Shown: in pieces, positions 10,804 to 21,031 of the stretch
Numbering within the stretch: position 1 is the first letter of the stretch
How the letters are laid out: every line of letters starts with the position of its first letter
DNA from: Syntrophomonas sp. DTU019
Lineage (GTDB): Bacteria > Bacillota > Syntrophomonadia > Syntrophomonadales > Syntrophomonadaceae
Direction of reading: 5' to 3'
DNA length: 64,000 nucleotides
NCBI GenBank assembly: GCA_913757435.1
Contig: CAJYDM010000001.1
Location: 682,001 to 746,000, forward strand
Program-made: the position numbers and the translations under genes
Notes under the pieces: generated by a model
Databases searched by the model: none
Told to the model about the DNA's origin: nothing
The model's input: only the letters and a program-made list of their open reading frames with translations

Positions 10804-11059
10804 TCACAGGTATTGCGCAATCAGCAACAATACCCCTGGAACACCTAAGAAACCCGCAAATCAATATTGTATGATGTTTATCGGAATAAAACGCAAAATA
10901 ACTTGCCACATAATTGAATATCATTAGCAGAACTAGACCCACCACTGAGTTTATAGCCAGTTTCCATAAAAGTTGAATCGGTTTCAAGAATACTTTGACA
11001 ACAAAGTAAAGAATCAACGCCACTATGATCGCAGCGATTATCACATTGATACCAGGCAT
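10804..11059 (-). pseudogene. bofA: BofA-like pro-sigma-K processing inhibitor, frameshifted
   Basis: The first 55 residues are a clean BofA N-terminus with two membrane segments (PGINVIIAAIIVALILYFVV; LAINSVVGLVLLMIFNY). Around 10,896 an extra T shifts the frame. Restoring it gives IPINIIQY, a stop, then FAGFLGVPGVLLLIAQYL and a proper stop at 10804, for about 85 residues as in the family. BofA restrains SpoIVFB in the forespore membrane during sporulation. The order recR-yaaL-bofA is conserved in Bacillus and Clostridia. The two lesions are a lost and a gained T in nearby T-runs, so the frame may be intact in the real genome. Confidence 0.8.
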
Positions 11060-11064
11060 TAAAC

Positions 11065-11349
11065 CTACCCCCTGCCATCTATACTGGGTTTATCGATCCT
11101 GTTTTTGAGCGCCTGCTGCTTGGCTTGTTTGATTAGAAAATCATAACGCTTTTCAGCCGCTTTCAAATTGAACACGGCATACTCGATCATCTCCGGTTCT
11201 TCAGCTCGGGAAAACAGATTATAGGCAGAATCAAGTTCCTGTTTAGCCAACTCCAACATCTGTTCCGGGCTGTAACAATCAGTTGCCGGTTCCTCTTTCA
11301 AGCCAATGTAATTTTTGGTTTTTTCCCACAGCCTGCTGGCAAGTCCCAT
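11065..11349 (-). CDS. yaaL: YaaL-family protein (DUF2508)
   Basis: This 94-residue, mostly helical protein has the DUF2508 pattern: about 30 residues, then LAKQELDSAYNLFSRAEEPE, then EYAVFNLKAAEKRYDFLIKQ (about residues 34-77). It sits between recR and bofA, the same place as yaaL in Bacillus subtilis. The function is unknown; it contains no catalytic motif. The start is backed by AGGAGG before the ATG. This is the first fully intact gene to the right of the damaged block. Confidence 0.88.
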   Translation of the reverse strand: MGLASRLWEKTKNYIGLKEEPATDCYSPEQMLELAKQELDSAYNLFSRAEEPEMIEYAVFNLKAAEKRYDFLIKQAKQQALKNRIDKPSIDGRG

Positions 11350-11420
11350 AAGATACCTCCTGGCGGGCGCTTAAACAGCGCTATTTACTGCCATCTTATG
11401 CCAGCAGGTGCTGTGATATG

Positions 11421-12014
11421 TCAGATTTCTTTGCGGCCTTCTATAGCCTTGCGAAGGGTTATCTCATCAGTGTACTCGATGTCTCCGCCCACCGGCAGGC
11501 CGTGCGCCAGACGGGTAATGCGCACCGGGTAGGGGGCGGTCAGGCTGGCGATGTATCTCGATAATACCTCTCCATCGATGTCAGGGTTGAGAGCCAGGAT
11601 CAATTCTCTTACCTCACCGCTGGATACCTTGGACAACAGCGGAGTGAAGTCCAGGTCTTCCAGACTGCGGTCACCCATCAGCTTAAACTCTTTGTTGATG
11701 ACATAATAGTGCCCCCGATAGCCGCTGCGCTCTATAGCCATAACGTCGCTGGTTTCCTCGGCTATGCACAATAAAGCCTTATCTCTGCTCGGGTCACGGC
11801 AGATGATGCAGGGATCGGTTTCAGTCAAATAACCGCACTGACTGCAAGGTCGGACCGTATCACGGGCCGCAACGATAGCTTCCGCCAGGGCTTTAGCCTG
11901 CGCCTCCGGCGCCTTGAGCAGATGCAGAGCTAGTCTCTGGGCTGTCTTGGGTCCTATAGTGGGTAACTTCTGCAGTTGTTCAATTAAATTTTCCAGAGAA
12001 CGGGTTAATCTCAT
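11421..12014 (-). CDS. recR: Recombination mediator RecR
   Basis: RecR works with RecO and RecF to load RecA on SSB-coated single-stranded DNA. The 197-residue protein shows the N-terminal helix-hairpin-helix (LPTIGPKTAQRLALHLL, 17-33), a zinc finger with Cys57, Cys60, Cys69 and Cys72, and a Toprim domain (about 80-175) including the ALNPDIDGE segment. Length is normal for the family. It lies 33 bases downstream of ybaB in the conserved dnaX-ybaB-recR operon. Confidence 0.97.
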   Translation of the reverse strand: MRLTRSLENLIEQLQKLPTIGPKTAQRLALHLLKAPEAQAKALAEAIVAARDTVRPCSQCGYLTETDPCIICRDPSRDKALLCIAEETSDVMAIERSGYRGHYYVINKEFKLMGDRSLEDLDFTPLLSKVSSGEVRELILALNPDIDGEVLSRYIASLTAPYPVRITRLAHGLPVGGDIEYTDEITLRKAIEGRKEI

Positions 12015-12046
12015 AACAATAATCCATCTATGAAAGTTGCTCGATT

Positions 12047-12376
12047 CTACAAACCGGGGATATTAAAACCACCGGTTATCTTGGCCATCTCGCTGGACAC
12101 CATATCCTGTGACTGTTTTACAGCTTCATTGACCGCAGCCATAATCATGTCTTCCAGCATCTCCACATCATCAGGATCGACCGCTTCAGGGGTGATCTTA
12201 AGGCTCAATATCTCTTGTTTGCCGTTGACCTTAACCGTTACCGCCCCGCCTCCGACAGTCACTTCCAGTTCCCGCTGACGCAGTTCCTCCTGCATCTGTA
12301 CGATCTGTTCCTGTACCTTGCGGGCTTCTTTCATCATCTTGTTAATGTTAGCGCCACCCATGGGATTGAACTTCAT
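12047..12376 (-). CDS. ybaB: YbaB/EbfC nucleoid-associated protein
   Basis: This 109-residue protein opens with a glycine-rich MGGANINKMMKEARKVQEQI helix and carries VTVGGGAVTVKVNG and ISPEAVDPDDVEMLEDMI-type sequence, all hallmarks of the small DNA-binding YbaB family. These dimers form tweezer-like structures on DNA. The gene lies 11 bases after dnaX in the conserved dnaX-ybaB-recR order, which links it to replication and repair. Confidence 0.96.
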   Translation of the reverse strand: MKFNPMGGANINKMMKEARKVQEQIVQMQEELRQRELEVTVGGGAVTVKVNGKQEILSLKITPEAVDPDDVEMLEDMIMAAVNEAVKQSQDMVSSEMAKITGGFNIPGL

Positions 12377-12387
12377 TTCTATTCCTC

Positions 12388-13947
12388 CTATTCCTTGACT
12401 TCCACTATCTCTTCGCCAAACAACTCCCGGGCCTTTTTGACCACCGGATCCTGGGAGGCGTCATCATCCAGGAAAACTAGGCGGACTGAGGCTGCGCCGC
12501 CCCATATCTCTTTAATAGCCTCATCCAGTATGTGTTTGTTGGCGTTTTCTTCAAGTTTTTCCTTATGAAACTTGTAAGCTTTTTTGAAACCGATGGTAAC
12601 CTGCCCTTTATCATGCTCCAGCAACTTGCCCTGTGCCAGCAAGGCGTGCGTGGGTATTTTCTTATCTTTTACCGCTGCCAATAATCGGCCCCACTCCTGT
12701 TGGGGAGCTTTGGCGGCCTCTTTTTTCCGGGCGGAGGTTTTTGCCGATGAATGGCTGCTATCTTCAACGAGGGTGTTTTCGGCAGCCCGGGCGGACTTTT
12801 TCGGGGATGCTTTCGGTGCGCTTACTGCCGTAAGGCTAAGGTTATCCCAGGCCGGTTCAGCCGGAACAGCCATTAGTTCTAGAAATGCCAGTTCCAATTG
12901 GAAACGATTGCCTTCGCTGTATCGCAAGCGGTCAGCACCGGCCATCAAGGCGTTCAAGGCCTTCATAATGGCTGATATATCAGTCTGTCCAAGAACACTT
13001 TCCAAGTGTGGCCGGGCTGATTCTGTTACCACAGCCAACTCGGCCTCTTTTCCCAGAAGGGAATAGACCATCAAATCGCGCAGGTATAATACCGCCTCAC
13101 GCACGATCTGTTGAGCCTCTTTGCCTTCCTGCAAAGCTTCTCCCAGCATGGTGATAACCGTCCCCACATCGCGGGAAAACACCGCAGCCATGAGTCGGCT
13201 CAGGAACATATCGTCCACCAGTCCCATAACTTCCAAGGCATCCGTCTTACTTATTTGGGCTCCTTTATATGAATAAATCTGATCCAGGCTGCTCAAAGCG
13301 TCCCGCAGTCCGCCGTTAGCCCGCCGGGCGATCAGATCGAAAGCCTCCTCAGAGACACTCATATTATTGCTCAATGCCACCTGTCTGAGTCGTTCCACTA
13401 TCTCGGCAGCAGTGAGGCGACGAAAATGATAGCTTTGGCAGCGGGACAATATGGTGGCCGGGATCTTCTGCAGCTCAGTGGTTGCCAGTATAAAAATAAC
13501 GGAATCAGGGGGTTCTTCCAGGGTCTTTAACAAAGCGTTAAAGGCTTCGGTGGTCAGCATATGAACCTCGTCGATTATGTATACCTTCTTTTTCCCCTGT
13601 GCCGGCAGCATGCGCACCTTTTCCCGCAGATCGCGGATCTCATCGATGCCGCGATTAGAAGCGGCATCTATCTCTATTACATCCATAAAATTGCCCTGCA
13701 GGATGTCTAAGCAGTAAGGGCACTGATTGCAGGGTTCCCCCTCCCGGGGATGGGCACAGTTAACCGCCCGGGCTACAATTTTAGCGATACTGGTTTTACC
13801 GGTGCCCCGGGGACCCGAAAACAGGTAGGCGTGGGAGACGCGCCCCTGTTTCAGCGCGTTCTGCAAAGCCTTGACGGTCCTTTCCTGCCCAACTACCTCA
13901 GCAAAATGCTGTGGGCGCCAGGCTCTGTATAAAGCCATATAGGACAC
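12388..13947 (-). CDS. dnaX: DNA polymerase III subunits gamma/tau
   Basis: This is the clamp-loader ATPase of the replisome. The Walker A motif GPRGTGKT lies at about residues 45-52, zinc-binding cysteines at 64, 73, 76 and 79, Walker B DEVH at 126-129, and the SRC sensor motif at 168-170. A charged, low-complexity linker (about 400-450) separates the AAA+ core from the tau-like tail. I chose the GTG at 13947, 9 bases after GGAGT/AGGAG; an ATG at 13938 (three codons later) would also serve. A longer open frame to 14067 runs toward the SRP RNA gene and has no support. Product is 519 residues. Confidence 0.95.
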   Translation of the reverse strand: MSYMALYRAWRPQHFAEVVGQERTVKALQNALKQGRVSHAYLFSGPRGTGKTSIAKIVARAVNCAHPREGEPCNQCPYCLDILQGNFMDVIEIDAASNRGIDEIRDLREKVRMLPAQGKKKVYIIDEVHMLTTEAFNALLKTLEEPPDSVIFILATTELQKIPATILSRCQSYHFRRLTAAEIVERLRQVALSNNMSVSEEAFDLIARRANGGLRDALSSLDQIYSYKGAQISKTDALEVMGLVDDMFLSRLMAAVFSRDVGTVITMLGEALQEGKEAQQIVREAVLYLRDLMVYSLLGKEAELAVVTESARPHLESVLGQTDISAIMKALNALMAGADRLRYSEGNRFQLELAFLELMAVPAEPAWDNLSLTAVSAPKASPKKSARAAENTLVEDSSHSSAKTSARKKEAAKAPQQEWGRLLAAVKDKKIPTHALLAQGKLLEHDKGQVTIGFKKAYKFHKEKLEENANKHILDEAIKEIWGGAASVRLVFLDDDASQDPVVKKARELFGEEIVEVKE

Positions 13948-14090
13948 GGAATAACACTCCTTCCAGGCATGTGCCATGACTGTCGGCTTGTTACCATGTA
14001 GATTCTCGGGTAAGGGGACGCTTTCCTGCTCCACAACCAAAAAACAGCAGGAACATCCTGCCGTCATATATTCCTATAAAACATAAATTA

Positions 14091-14360
14091 CGCCGTGCAC
14101 CTGGCCTCGAATATACCCTCCAGGCGTTACTACAGCAGTTAACTCCACCCAGGCTTCCCTCCGTCACATAAGATGGATCTCTTAGTGCTGCTTCCTTCCG
14201 GACCTGACACGGTTCAAGATGTCTCATTGCGCAGGACCCAGATTTCGACGCCACTTATTGCAGTCAGACCCTACAGGATATACCCTCGGCTCAGGACTTC
14301 GACCCTGCTATAGCGGGTTGCAGGTTACAGGGCACCGCTAATTCCCCATCTAGCACGGCA
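14091..14360 (-). ncRNA. ffs: Signal recognition particle RNA (large bacterial type)
   Basis: The minus strand carries the diagnostic apical hairpin GTCAGGTCCGGAAGGAAGCAGC (about 14187-14208), which binds Ffh. A 5' segment GCCGTGCTAG pairs with 3' GCACGGC, closing the RNA and implying an Alu domain as in Bacillus scRNA. Length is about 270 bases, the Gram-positive class. It lies just upstream of dnaX, a common position in Firmicutes. Ends are set by pairing and may be off by a few bases. Confidence 0.92.
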
Positions 14361-14466
14361 AATCTACTCATTTTGATCACAGCCCACTTGGTGGGCAGAA
14401 TCAAATTATACCATGAAAATCACCCAATAGCAATTTGCTAAAGCGGCACAGATTATGGGAGCATAG

Positions 14467-15183
14467 CTAATTAGTAAACCACTGCGTCACATACAACGAC
14501 TTGCCCTCTTGATAAAAACCCAAGCCAACTTTGGAAAAGTTTTGGCTAAGAATATTGGCGCGGTGTCCAGACGAATTCATCAAAGCATCATGGGCGCCTT
14601 TAACACTAGAGTGCATGGCTATGTTTTCCCCGGCGGCTGAATAGCTGATTCCCAGGCTTTGCATCATATTGAAAGGGCTTCCATAAGTAGGTGAAGTGTG
14701 GCTGAAGTAATTATTTACCGCCATGTCCTTGGATTTTAGGTAAGCCCCGTCGCATAGCTTTGTGTTCAGGGTCAATGGTGACAGGCCACTGGCTTTGCGG
14801 GCAGCATTTATGTATCCCAGCATTTCTGTTTGCATGGAAGAAAAACTGCTTGTCCCGGAAGAAGACGGGGTGTAGGGCTGTACCATATTGCCAGATACGC
14901 ATCCGACTGTATCTTTGCTGTTCTTGACCACATACCAGCGGCCAATCTTGCCGATAACATCCAATACGGTGCCTTTTTTATAGGTGGTTATTATTCTGTG
15001 ATTGGTGCTGGCCCCGGTGCGAAAGTTTACCTTGCTGGCGGTGACCTGAACCTGCTTAACGCTGGTGGTAGCAAAGACCCCGGCCACCTGAGTATCTGCG
15101 GCGTTGTCTGTGGCGTTGTCGGGGATCTGCAAGGGTATGCATATGAACAACATTATTAGTACAACTGCAAAAATCTTTTTCAT
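14467..15183 (-). CDS. Secreted CAP/SCP-domain protein with SH3b domain
   Basis: This 238-residue protein has a hydrophobic signal peptide (about 1-20). A bacterial SH3 domain follows (about 45-103, with VNFRTGASTNHRIITTYKKG) and then a CAP domain (about 120-238) carrying YFSHTSPTYGSPF, GENIAMHS, SGHRANIL and a final GLGFYQEG..YVTQWF. The domain order matches YkwD/SafA-type exported proteins of spore formers, thought to act at the cell envelope. The ATG at 15183 follows AGGAGG by 9 bases; a TTG one codon earlier is less likely. It stands alone between SRP RNA and the tRNA cluster. Confidence 0.9.
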   Translation of the reverse strand: MKKIFAVVLIMLFICIPLQIPDNATDNAADTQVAGVFATTSVKQVQVTASKVNFRTGASTNHRIITTYKKGTVLDVIGKIGRWYVVKNSKDTVGCVSGNMVQPYTPSSSGTSSFSSMQTEMLGYINAARKASGLSPLTLNTKLCDGAYLKSKDMAVNNYFSHTSPTYGSPFNMMQSLGISYSAAGENIAMHSSVKGAHDALMNSSGHRANILSQNFSKVGLGFYQEGKSLYVTQWFTN

Positions 15184-15373
15184 CAATGGTTACCTCCTTT
15201 TTCAACATATTAACCAAGTAAAGGTGCTAGTTCCAGTGTAAAATATAACCATTGACAAATTTTGCAGTTATAGCCTTTATTCCCATTAAAAGTATTTGTA
15301 AAATCTCTTCGCTCACACACCAAATAGGGTGTTTCTTGTTAGCAGAATGTTAGAAGATACCAAAATACATACT

Positions 15374-15407
15374 AAAAAGCAAAAGGGGTTTACTTACGCA
15401 AACCCCT
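15374..15407 (-). terminator. Rho-independent terminator of the tRNA-Ser cluster
   Basis: On the minus strand, AGGGGTTT (15407-15400) pairs with AAACCCCT (15391-15384) across an 8-base loop and runs into TTTTTGCTTTTT. It lies 14 bases beyond the 3' end of tRNA-Ser(GGA), ending minus-strand transcription from the tRNA/tadA region. Confidence 0.85.
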
Positions 15408-15420
15408 ATTTTTTCGGTAA

Positions 15421-15515
15421 TGGCGGAGAGGGCGGGATTCGAACCCGCGAGACAGGTATTAGCCGCCTACTCGATTTCCAATCGAGCGCCTTCAGCCGAA
15501 CTCAGCCACCTCTCC
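15421..15515 (-). tRNA. tRNA-Ser(GGA), CCA encoded
   Basis: The minus strand folds as a class II tRNA with acceptor GGAGAGG/CCTCTCC, anticodon loop TTGGAAA (anticodon GGA), a long variable arm and an encoded CCA. It reads UCC and UCU codons. It would be the tRNA sensed by the T-box at about 20.8-21.0 kb, whose specifier is UCC. Confidence 0.95.
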
Positions 15516-15576
15516 AGGTAAGTTATTAAGTTTTTAGCCCTTTAAAATTATATCTATTGATTCGTTTGTGGTCAAT

Positions 15577-15670
15577 TGGCGGAGAGAGTGAGATTCGAAC
15601 TCACGAGGCGGGGTTTAGCCGCCTACTCGATTTCGAGTCGAGCGCCTTCGACCAGCTCGGCCATCTCTCC
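15577..15670 (-). tRNA. tRNA-Ser(CGA), CCA encoded
   Basis: It is a class II serine tRNA with acceptor GGAGAGA/TCTCTCC, anticodon CGA in loop CTCGAAA, a long variable arm and encoded CCA. It reads UCG. Its 5' half overlaps the last 56 bases of tadA on the same strand. Confidence 0.95.
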
Positions 15671-16115
15671 TCAAATCTGCAAAGAATTCACTCAGCAAGC
15701 GGGCACAATCCGCTTCTAGAACCCCCGCAAATACCTGTATATGATGATTCAAACCCGGAAACCGGACTACATCTAAAATCGACCCGGCGGCACCAGCCTT
15801 GCTGTCCCTGGCTCCATAGACCAGCCGCCCTAAACGGGCATTTACCATGGCCCCGGCACACATGGCACACGGTTCCAATGTGCAGTACAGCGTGGCATCA
15901 GTCAATCGCCAGCGCTGCAGGCTTCTAGCGGCCTGCTGCAGGGCCAAGAGCTCGGCGTGGGAGGTGGCGTCCTGACGCAATTCCTTTTCATTGCGGGTTT
16001 GAGCAATGATGCTATCATCGACTACTACCACCGCACCGATGGGAATCTCCCCGTCCTCATAAGCCTCACGGGCCAATTCCAGAGCTAAGCGCATGTATTG
16101 TTCATCCCTTGTCAC
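15615..16115 (-). CDS. tadA: tRNA-specific adenosine deaminase
   Basis: TadA converts A34 to inosine in tRNA-Arg(ACG), whose gene lies 131 bases upstream. The zinc-dependent deaminase motifs are HAE (residues 53-55; His ligand and catalytic Glu) and PCAMC (82-86; two Cys ligands). I chose the GTG at 16115, giving MTRDEQYMRLALELA, preceded by GAGGG at 8 bases; other starts run into tRNA-Arg. Product is 166 residues. Its C-terminus continues through the 5' part of tRNA-Ser(CGA) before the first stop, so the last 18 or so residues are read from tRNA sequence. Confidence 0.93.
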   Translation of the reverse strand: MTRDEQYMRLALELAREAYEDGEIPIGAVVVVDDSIIAQTRNEKELRQDATSHAELLALQQAARSLQRWRLTDATLYCTLEPCAMCAGAMVNARLGRLVYGARDSKAGAAGSILDVVRFPGLNHHIQVFAGVLEADCARLLSEFFADLRRDGRAGRRRSTRNRVGG

Positions 16116-16131
16116 AGGGTTCACCCTCAAA

Positions 16132-16209
<78 letters not shown>

Positions 16210-16245
16210 GGATTTTCTGGTGCAGCAATTTGCCTGATAAAATAA

Positions 16246-16322
<77 letters not shown>

Positions 16323-16368
16323 GTGAATGCATTGATTCAGTTGTGTTGGAACCCTTCAAGCATAAAAA

Positions 16369-16463
16369 TGGCGGAGAGAGAGGGATTCGAACCCTCGAGA
16401 CAGGTTTAAGCCCGTCTACTCGCTTAGCAGGCGAGCGCCTTCAGCCGACTCGGCCATCTCTCC
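16369..16463 (-). tRNA. tRNA-Ser(GCT), CCA encoded
   Basis: Class II tRNA with acceptor GGAGAGA/TCTCTCC, anticodon stem CTCGC/GCGAG around CTGCTAA (anticodon GCT), long variable arm and encoded CCA. It reads AGC and AGU. Confidence 0.95.
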
Positions 16464-16495
16464 ATGACTTTTCCCGCTTATGCTATTTTGCAAAG

Positions 16496-16585
16496 TGGCG
16501 GAGGAGGTGGGATTCGAACCCACGGAACCCGAAAAGGTTCAACGGTTTTCAAGACCGCCTCCTTCAACCGCTCGGACACCCCTCC
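16496..16585 (-). tRNA. tRNA-Ser(TGA), CCA encoded
   Basis: Class II tRNA with acceptor GGAGGGG and a slightly mismatched 3' partner CTCCTCC, anticodon TGA in loop CTTGAAA, variable arm GTTGAACC..GGTTCC and encoded CCA. It reads UCA and, by wobble, other UCN codons. With GGA, CGA and GCT it completes the serine set, all next to serS. Confidence 0.94.
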
Positions 16586-16667
16586 ATTGCGAAGGTCCAT
16601 TCCGTATCCAATGCAAAAGCTAGTATATCACAGGGCTAATTGGATGTCAACTAGCCTTGTAAGCTGA

Positions 16668-17969
<1,302 letters not shown>

Positions 17970-19562
17970 TTAAAAGTAAAGAAGCTTGGGTTTGCCGACA
18001 ATGCCATCCAGTTTGCCCAGGGCCTCCAGTACATGGTCTTCGGCCTTGTTGTCGACATTGAGCAGCATTATGGCTATATCCCCTTTGGTCTTGCGGGCGG
18101 TCTTCATTGAGGCGATATTGACCCCGGCATCACCCAGGGCAGTGGCGAACGGCCCTATCACCCGCGGGCGGTCCTCATTCTTGACTATGATCACATAGCC
18201 CTCCAGGTCATTTTCGGTCTCGTAACCGTTGATCTCCACCAAGAGCGGATTTCTGGCTCTGGATACAGTGCCTGCCAGTTCCAGGGTATAGTCGTTGCCA
18301 AACATTTTTGCCGTAATAACATTTTTGTAACGCCGGGTGCTCTGCTCTTCTTTATGCTCGAAGACCACGATTCCCCTTTCGTCGGCCATGAGGCGAGCAT
18401 TGACATAGTTGACCTTTTCCGCCATCACCGGGTGCAAGAGTCCTCTTAAAAAGGCCACCGTCAGGATCTCGGTCTCATTCATGGTTAGCGGTCCGCTATA
18501 GGTCAATTCCACCTTGTTCAAAGGGGCTTTGGCCATCTGATAATAGAACATTCCCATTTTCTCCGCCAGAGTGATGTAAGGCTTGAGATAATCTAATTCA
18601 TCACTGACCATGGTGGGCAGATTGATCACGTTGGGAACGATCTCTCCCCGCAGGGCTTTTATCACCTGTTCGGCGATGGTCTCTCCCACCCTTTTTTGGG
18701 CCTCAAATGTGTCTGCTCCCAGATGGGGGGTGACCACCACATTGTTGAAGGCGAATAACGGGTTGCCTTCGGCCGGTTCTTTCTCAAATACGTCCAACCC
18801 GGCACTGGCTATCTTGCCGGAGCGCAAACCTTCCTCGATAGCAGACTCTTTAATGATACCGCCTCTAGCGCAGTTGACAATGCGCAGGCCATCCTTGGCC
18901 AGGGCGAACATCTTCTCATCTATCATATGCATGGTCTCCTCATTGCGCGGTGTATGCACGGTGAGAAAATCCACCTGACCCATCAAGTCTTCCAGTTTTT
19001 CAACCTTTTCCACTCCAAAGCGCTCAAAACGCTGGTCAGCTATATAGGGGTCATAGGCCAAGACCCGCATATTGAATGACTTGAGGCGGGTAGCCACCAT
19101 GGATCCGATGCGGCCCAACCCCACTATCCCTACGGTTTTTCCATATAGTTCCACACCCCGGAATGGCTTGCGGTCCCATTTGACCTCTTTCAGGTATCGG
19201 CTGGCCCAGGCAGTATTGCGAACCGACGATAGTAAGAGGCTGATGGTCTGCTCGGCTGCCGAGATGGTATTGCTGTCTGGAGTGTTGGCCACCAGAACTC
19301 CGTAACGGGTGCATACATCTACGTCGATGTTATCCACCCCGTTGCCGGCCCGGCCCACCACTTTCAGCTTAGTCCCGCGCGAAATCAGTTCTTCATTGAC
19401 CTGAGTCACGCTGCGCACGATCAAGGCGTCATATTGATCGATTATGCTGAGCAGTTCATCCCTGGATATGCCATCCCGATAATCCACTTCCAGTTCTTTC
19501 TTTAATAACGCGATACCCTCGTCAGCTATGCGTTCACTTACAATAACTTTTAATTTTTCCAT
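17970..19562 (-). CDS. serA: D-3-phosphoglycerate dehydrogenase
   Basis: SerA makes 3-phosphohydroxypyruvate, the first step of serine synthesis. At 530 residues it is the long form: a substrate/NAD core with GIVGLGRIGSMVATR (Rossmann), NCARGGIIKE (catalytic Arg) and VVTPHLGADT (catalytic His), then an intervening allosteric domain (about 320-450) and a C-terminal ACT domain (about 455-528) expected to bind serine. It follows the aminotransferase by 15 bases and precedes serS. Its expression is likely controlled by the upstream T-box. Confidence 0.97.
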   Translation of the reverse strand: MEKLKVIVSERIADEGIALLKKELEVDYRDGISRDELLSIIDQYDALIVRSVTQVNEELISRGTKLKVVGRAGNGVDNIDVDVCTRYGVLVANTPDSNTISAAEQTISLLLSSVRNTAWASRYLKEVKWDRKPFRGVELYGKTVGIVGLGRIGSMVATRLKSFNMRVLAYDPYIADQRFERFGVEKVEKLEDLMGQVDFLTVHTPRNEETMHMIDEKMFALAKDGLRIVNCARGGIIKESAIEEGLRSGKIASAGLDVFEKEPAEGNPLFAFNNVVVTPHLGADTFEAQKRVGETIAEQVIKALRGEIVPNVINLPTMVSDELDYLKPYITLAEKMGMFYYQMAKAPLNKVELTYSGPLTMNETEILTVAFLRGLLHPVMAEKVNYVNARLMADERGIVVFEHKEEQSTRRYKNVITAKMFGNDYTLELAGTVSRARNPLLVEINGYETENDLEGYVIIVKNEDRPRVIGPFATALGDAGVNIASMKTARKTKGDIAIMLLNVDNKAEDHVLEALGKLDGIVGKPKLLYF

Positions 19563-19577
19563 CTTTCTGCCCCTTCC

Positions 19578-20747
19578 TCAACCTGAAGTTTTGTCATGGT
19601 GTTCTAAAATGCGTTGCTGGGCTACTTTGACCCCGGCGCCGAATTCCACCGGGTATCCCAATTTGTGGAGGCTTATTTCCAATGCCGCCAGAATGGCTAA
19701 AAGATCCAGCTCCCGCACATATCCCAAATGCCCGATCCTGAAGATCACATCCTGCAGGTTTTGCTGCCCGCCGGCCAAAACGATATTAAACTGCTGCAAC
19801 ATGGCTGTACAGATCTTATTGGCCCCCACTTCCGGAGGGGCAATCACTGAGGTTACCGAGCAGGAGGCCGCCTGCCCTTGAGCCAACAGCTCAAGGCCTA
19901 TGGCCTGAACCCCGGCTCTGATCAGGTCCCGATAAAAAGCGTGCCGACGAATGATACTGTCCAGGCCTTCCTGGGCCATCATGTGCAGGGCTTCCTGAAG
20001 TCCGTAAAACAATGATATCGCCGGAGTAGTAGGGGTTTGGCCCTTTTGCAGGTAATCTAGTCCGGTACTAACGTCCCAATAGAAGCGGCTGTTATTTATT
20101 TGTTTATGGACCTTGAGAGCCCGGTCATTAAAAGCCAAAAAGCCCAGTCCCGGTGGTATCATGAACGCTTTTTGGGAACCACTGGCGGCAACATCGACTC
20201 GCCACTGATCCATATTGAAGGGGTGGGCGGCCAAACCGCTGACGGTGTCCACGATGAACAATGCCGGGTGGTCCCCTAGTGCTTCGGCAATCTTGGCGAT
20301 ATCGTTTACTACTCCGGTGGAGGTCTCGTTGTGGCTTAGCAGAACCGCTTTGATGCGTTTACTTTTGTCCTGATCGATGCGCTCCTTTACCACCTGAGGG
20401 TCAGCGGACTGTCCCCAGGGAACCGAGATCTTCTCTACCTGGGCTCCAAAAGCCTTGGCAATAGAAGCGAAGCGATCCCCAAATACACCGATGGATATGG
20501 CCAGTACCAGATCACCTGGAGCTATAAAATTGGCTACCGCCGCCTCCATGACTCCTGTGCCCGAAGAAGGATATATCAATACATGCCCCTGGGTCTTATA
20601 GATGGAGCGGATCCCCGCCGTCACCTCAAACAACAGATCATGAAAGGCTGGGCCGCGATGGTTGATCATGGACCGGCTCATGGCCCGGATGATCTGCTCC
20701 GGTAACGGCGTAGGACCGGGAAGCAACAAATACTGTTCCCCTATCAT
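19578..20747 (-). CDS. Class V PLP aminotransferase, probable phosphoserine or serine-type aminotransferase
   Basis: This 389-residue protein belongs to the alanine-glyoxylate/serine-pyruvate aminotransferase family: LLLPGPTPLPEQI at the N-terminus, YPSSGTGVMEAA (about 59-70), Asp167 contacting the pyridine ring (FIVDTVSGL), and PLP lysine K193 in ASGSQKAF. Archaeal and clostridial members of this group do the SerC step, making phosphoserine. Being first gene after a serine T-box and before serA strongly suggests that role here. The ATG at 20747 follows AAGGAGG; the open frame upstream of it is T-box leader, not coding. Confidence 0.85.
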   Translation of the reverse strand: MIGEQYLLLPGPTPLPEQIIRAMSRSMINHRGPAFHDLLFEVTAGIRSIYKTQGHVLIYPSSGTGVMEAAVANFIAPGDLVLAISIGVFGDRFASIAKAFGAQVEKISVPWGQSADPQVVKERIDQDKSKRIKAVLLSHNETSTGVVNDIAKIAEALGDHPALFIVDTVSGLAAHPFNMDQWRVDVAASGSQKAFMIPPGLGFLAFNDRALKVHKQINNSRFYWDVSTGLDYLQKGQTPTTPAISLFYGLQEALHMMAQEGLDSIIRRHAFYRDLIRAGVQAIGLELLAQGQAASCSVTSVIAPPEVGANKICTAMLQQFNIVLAGGQQNLQDVIFRIGHLGYVRELDLLAILAALEISLHKLGYPVEFGAGVKVAQQRILEHHDKTSG

Positions 20748-20779
20748 TATGTGATAAAACCTCCTTGGTAAAACATAAG

Positions 20780-21022
20780 TGAAAAAATTAATCCTCTCGC
20801 CCCTGCAGGGACGAGAGGTCTTCTCCCGCGTTGCCACCCTTGTTGGCGCCGACACCCGGCGCCCCCTTTGAGGCTGTAACGTAGCCAGCGCTGCTGCTTT
20901 CACAGCCGACTCCGGGGGGGATTCTAAACCACGCTGCACTGGCTCGCACCTGCCGCCAGCTCTCTTAAGACCGCAATGGTGTATACTTATCCCTTTCATC
21001 GCCGCTTTCATCGCTATAATGT
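20780..21022 (-). promoter_or_regulatory. T-box riboswitch, serine specific (specifier UCC)
   Basis: Reading the minus strand from about 21,022: the stem I apical motif AGAGAGCTGGCGGCAGGTG..CCAG (about 20940-20970) is followed by GAA-UCC, placing specifier UCC (serine) at 20919-20921. The antiterminator T-box AACAAGGGTGGCAACGCGG lies at about 20828-20847. A terminator hairpin CCTCTCGTCCCTGCAGGGGCGAGAGG then runs into ATTAATTTTTT (about 20785-20820). Uncharged tRNA-Ser should stabilise the antiterminator and switch on the aminotransferase-serA-serS operon. Confidence 0.93.
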
Positions 21023-21031
21023 TTGGCTTTG

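Noticed and set aside
12584-13066. 160-codon plus-strand frame opposite dnaX
   Set aside because: It is a shadow of the well-supported dnaX frame.
13948-14067. Forty extra N-terminal codons for dnaX
   Set aside because: They have no family match and approach the SRP RNA gene; a GTG with a good ribosome site lies downstream.
20748-21011. N-terminal extension of the aminotransferase
   Set aside because: The stretch is the T-box leader and terminator, not coding.
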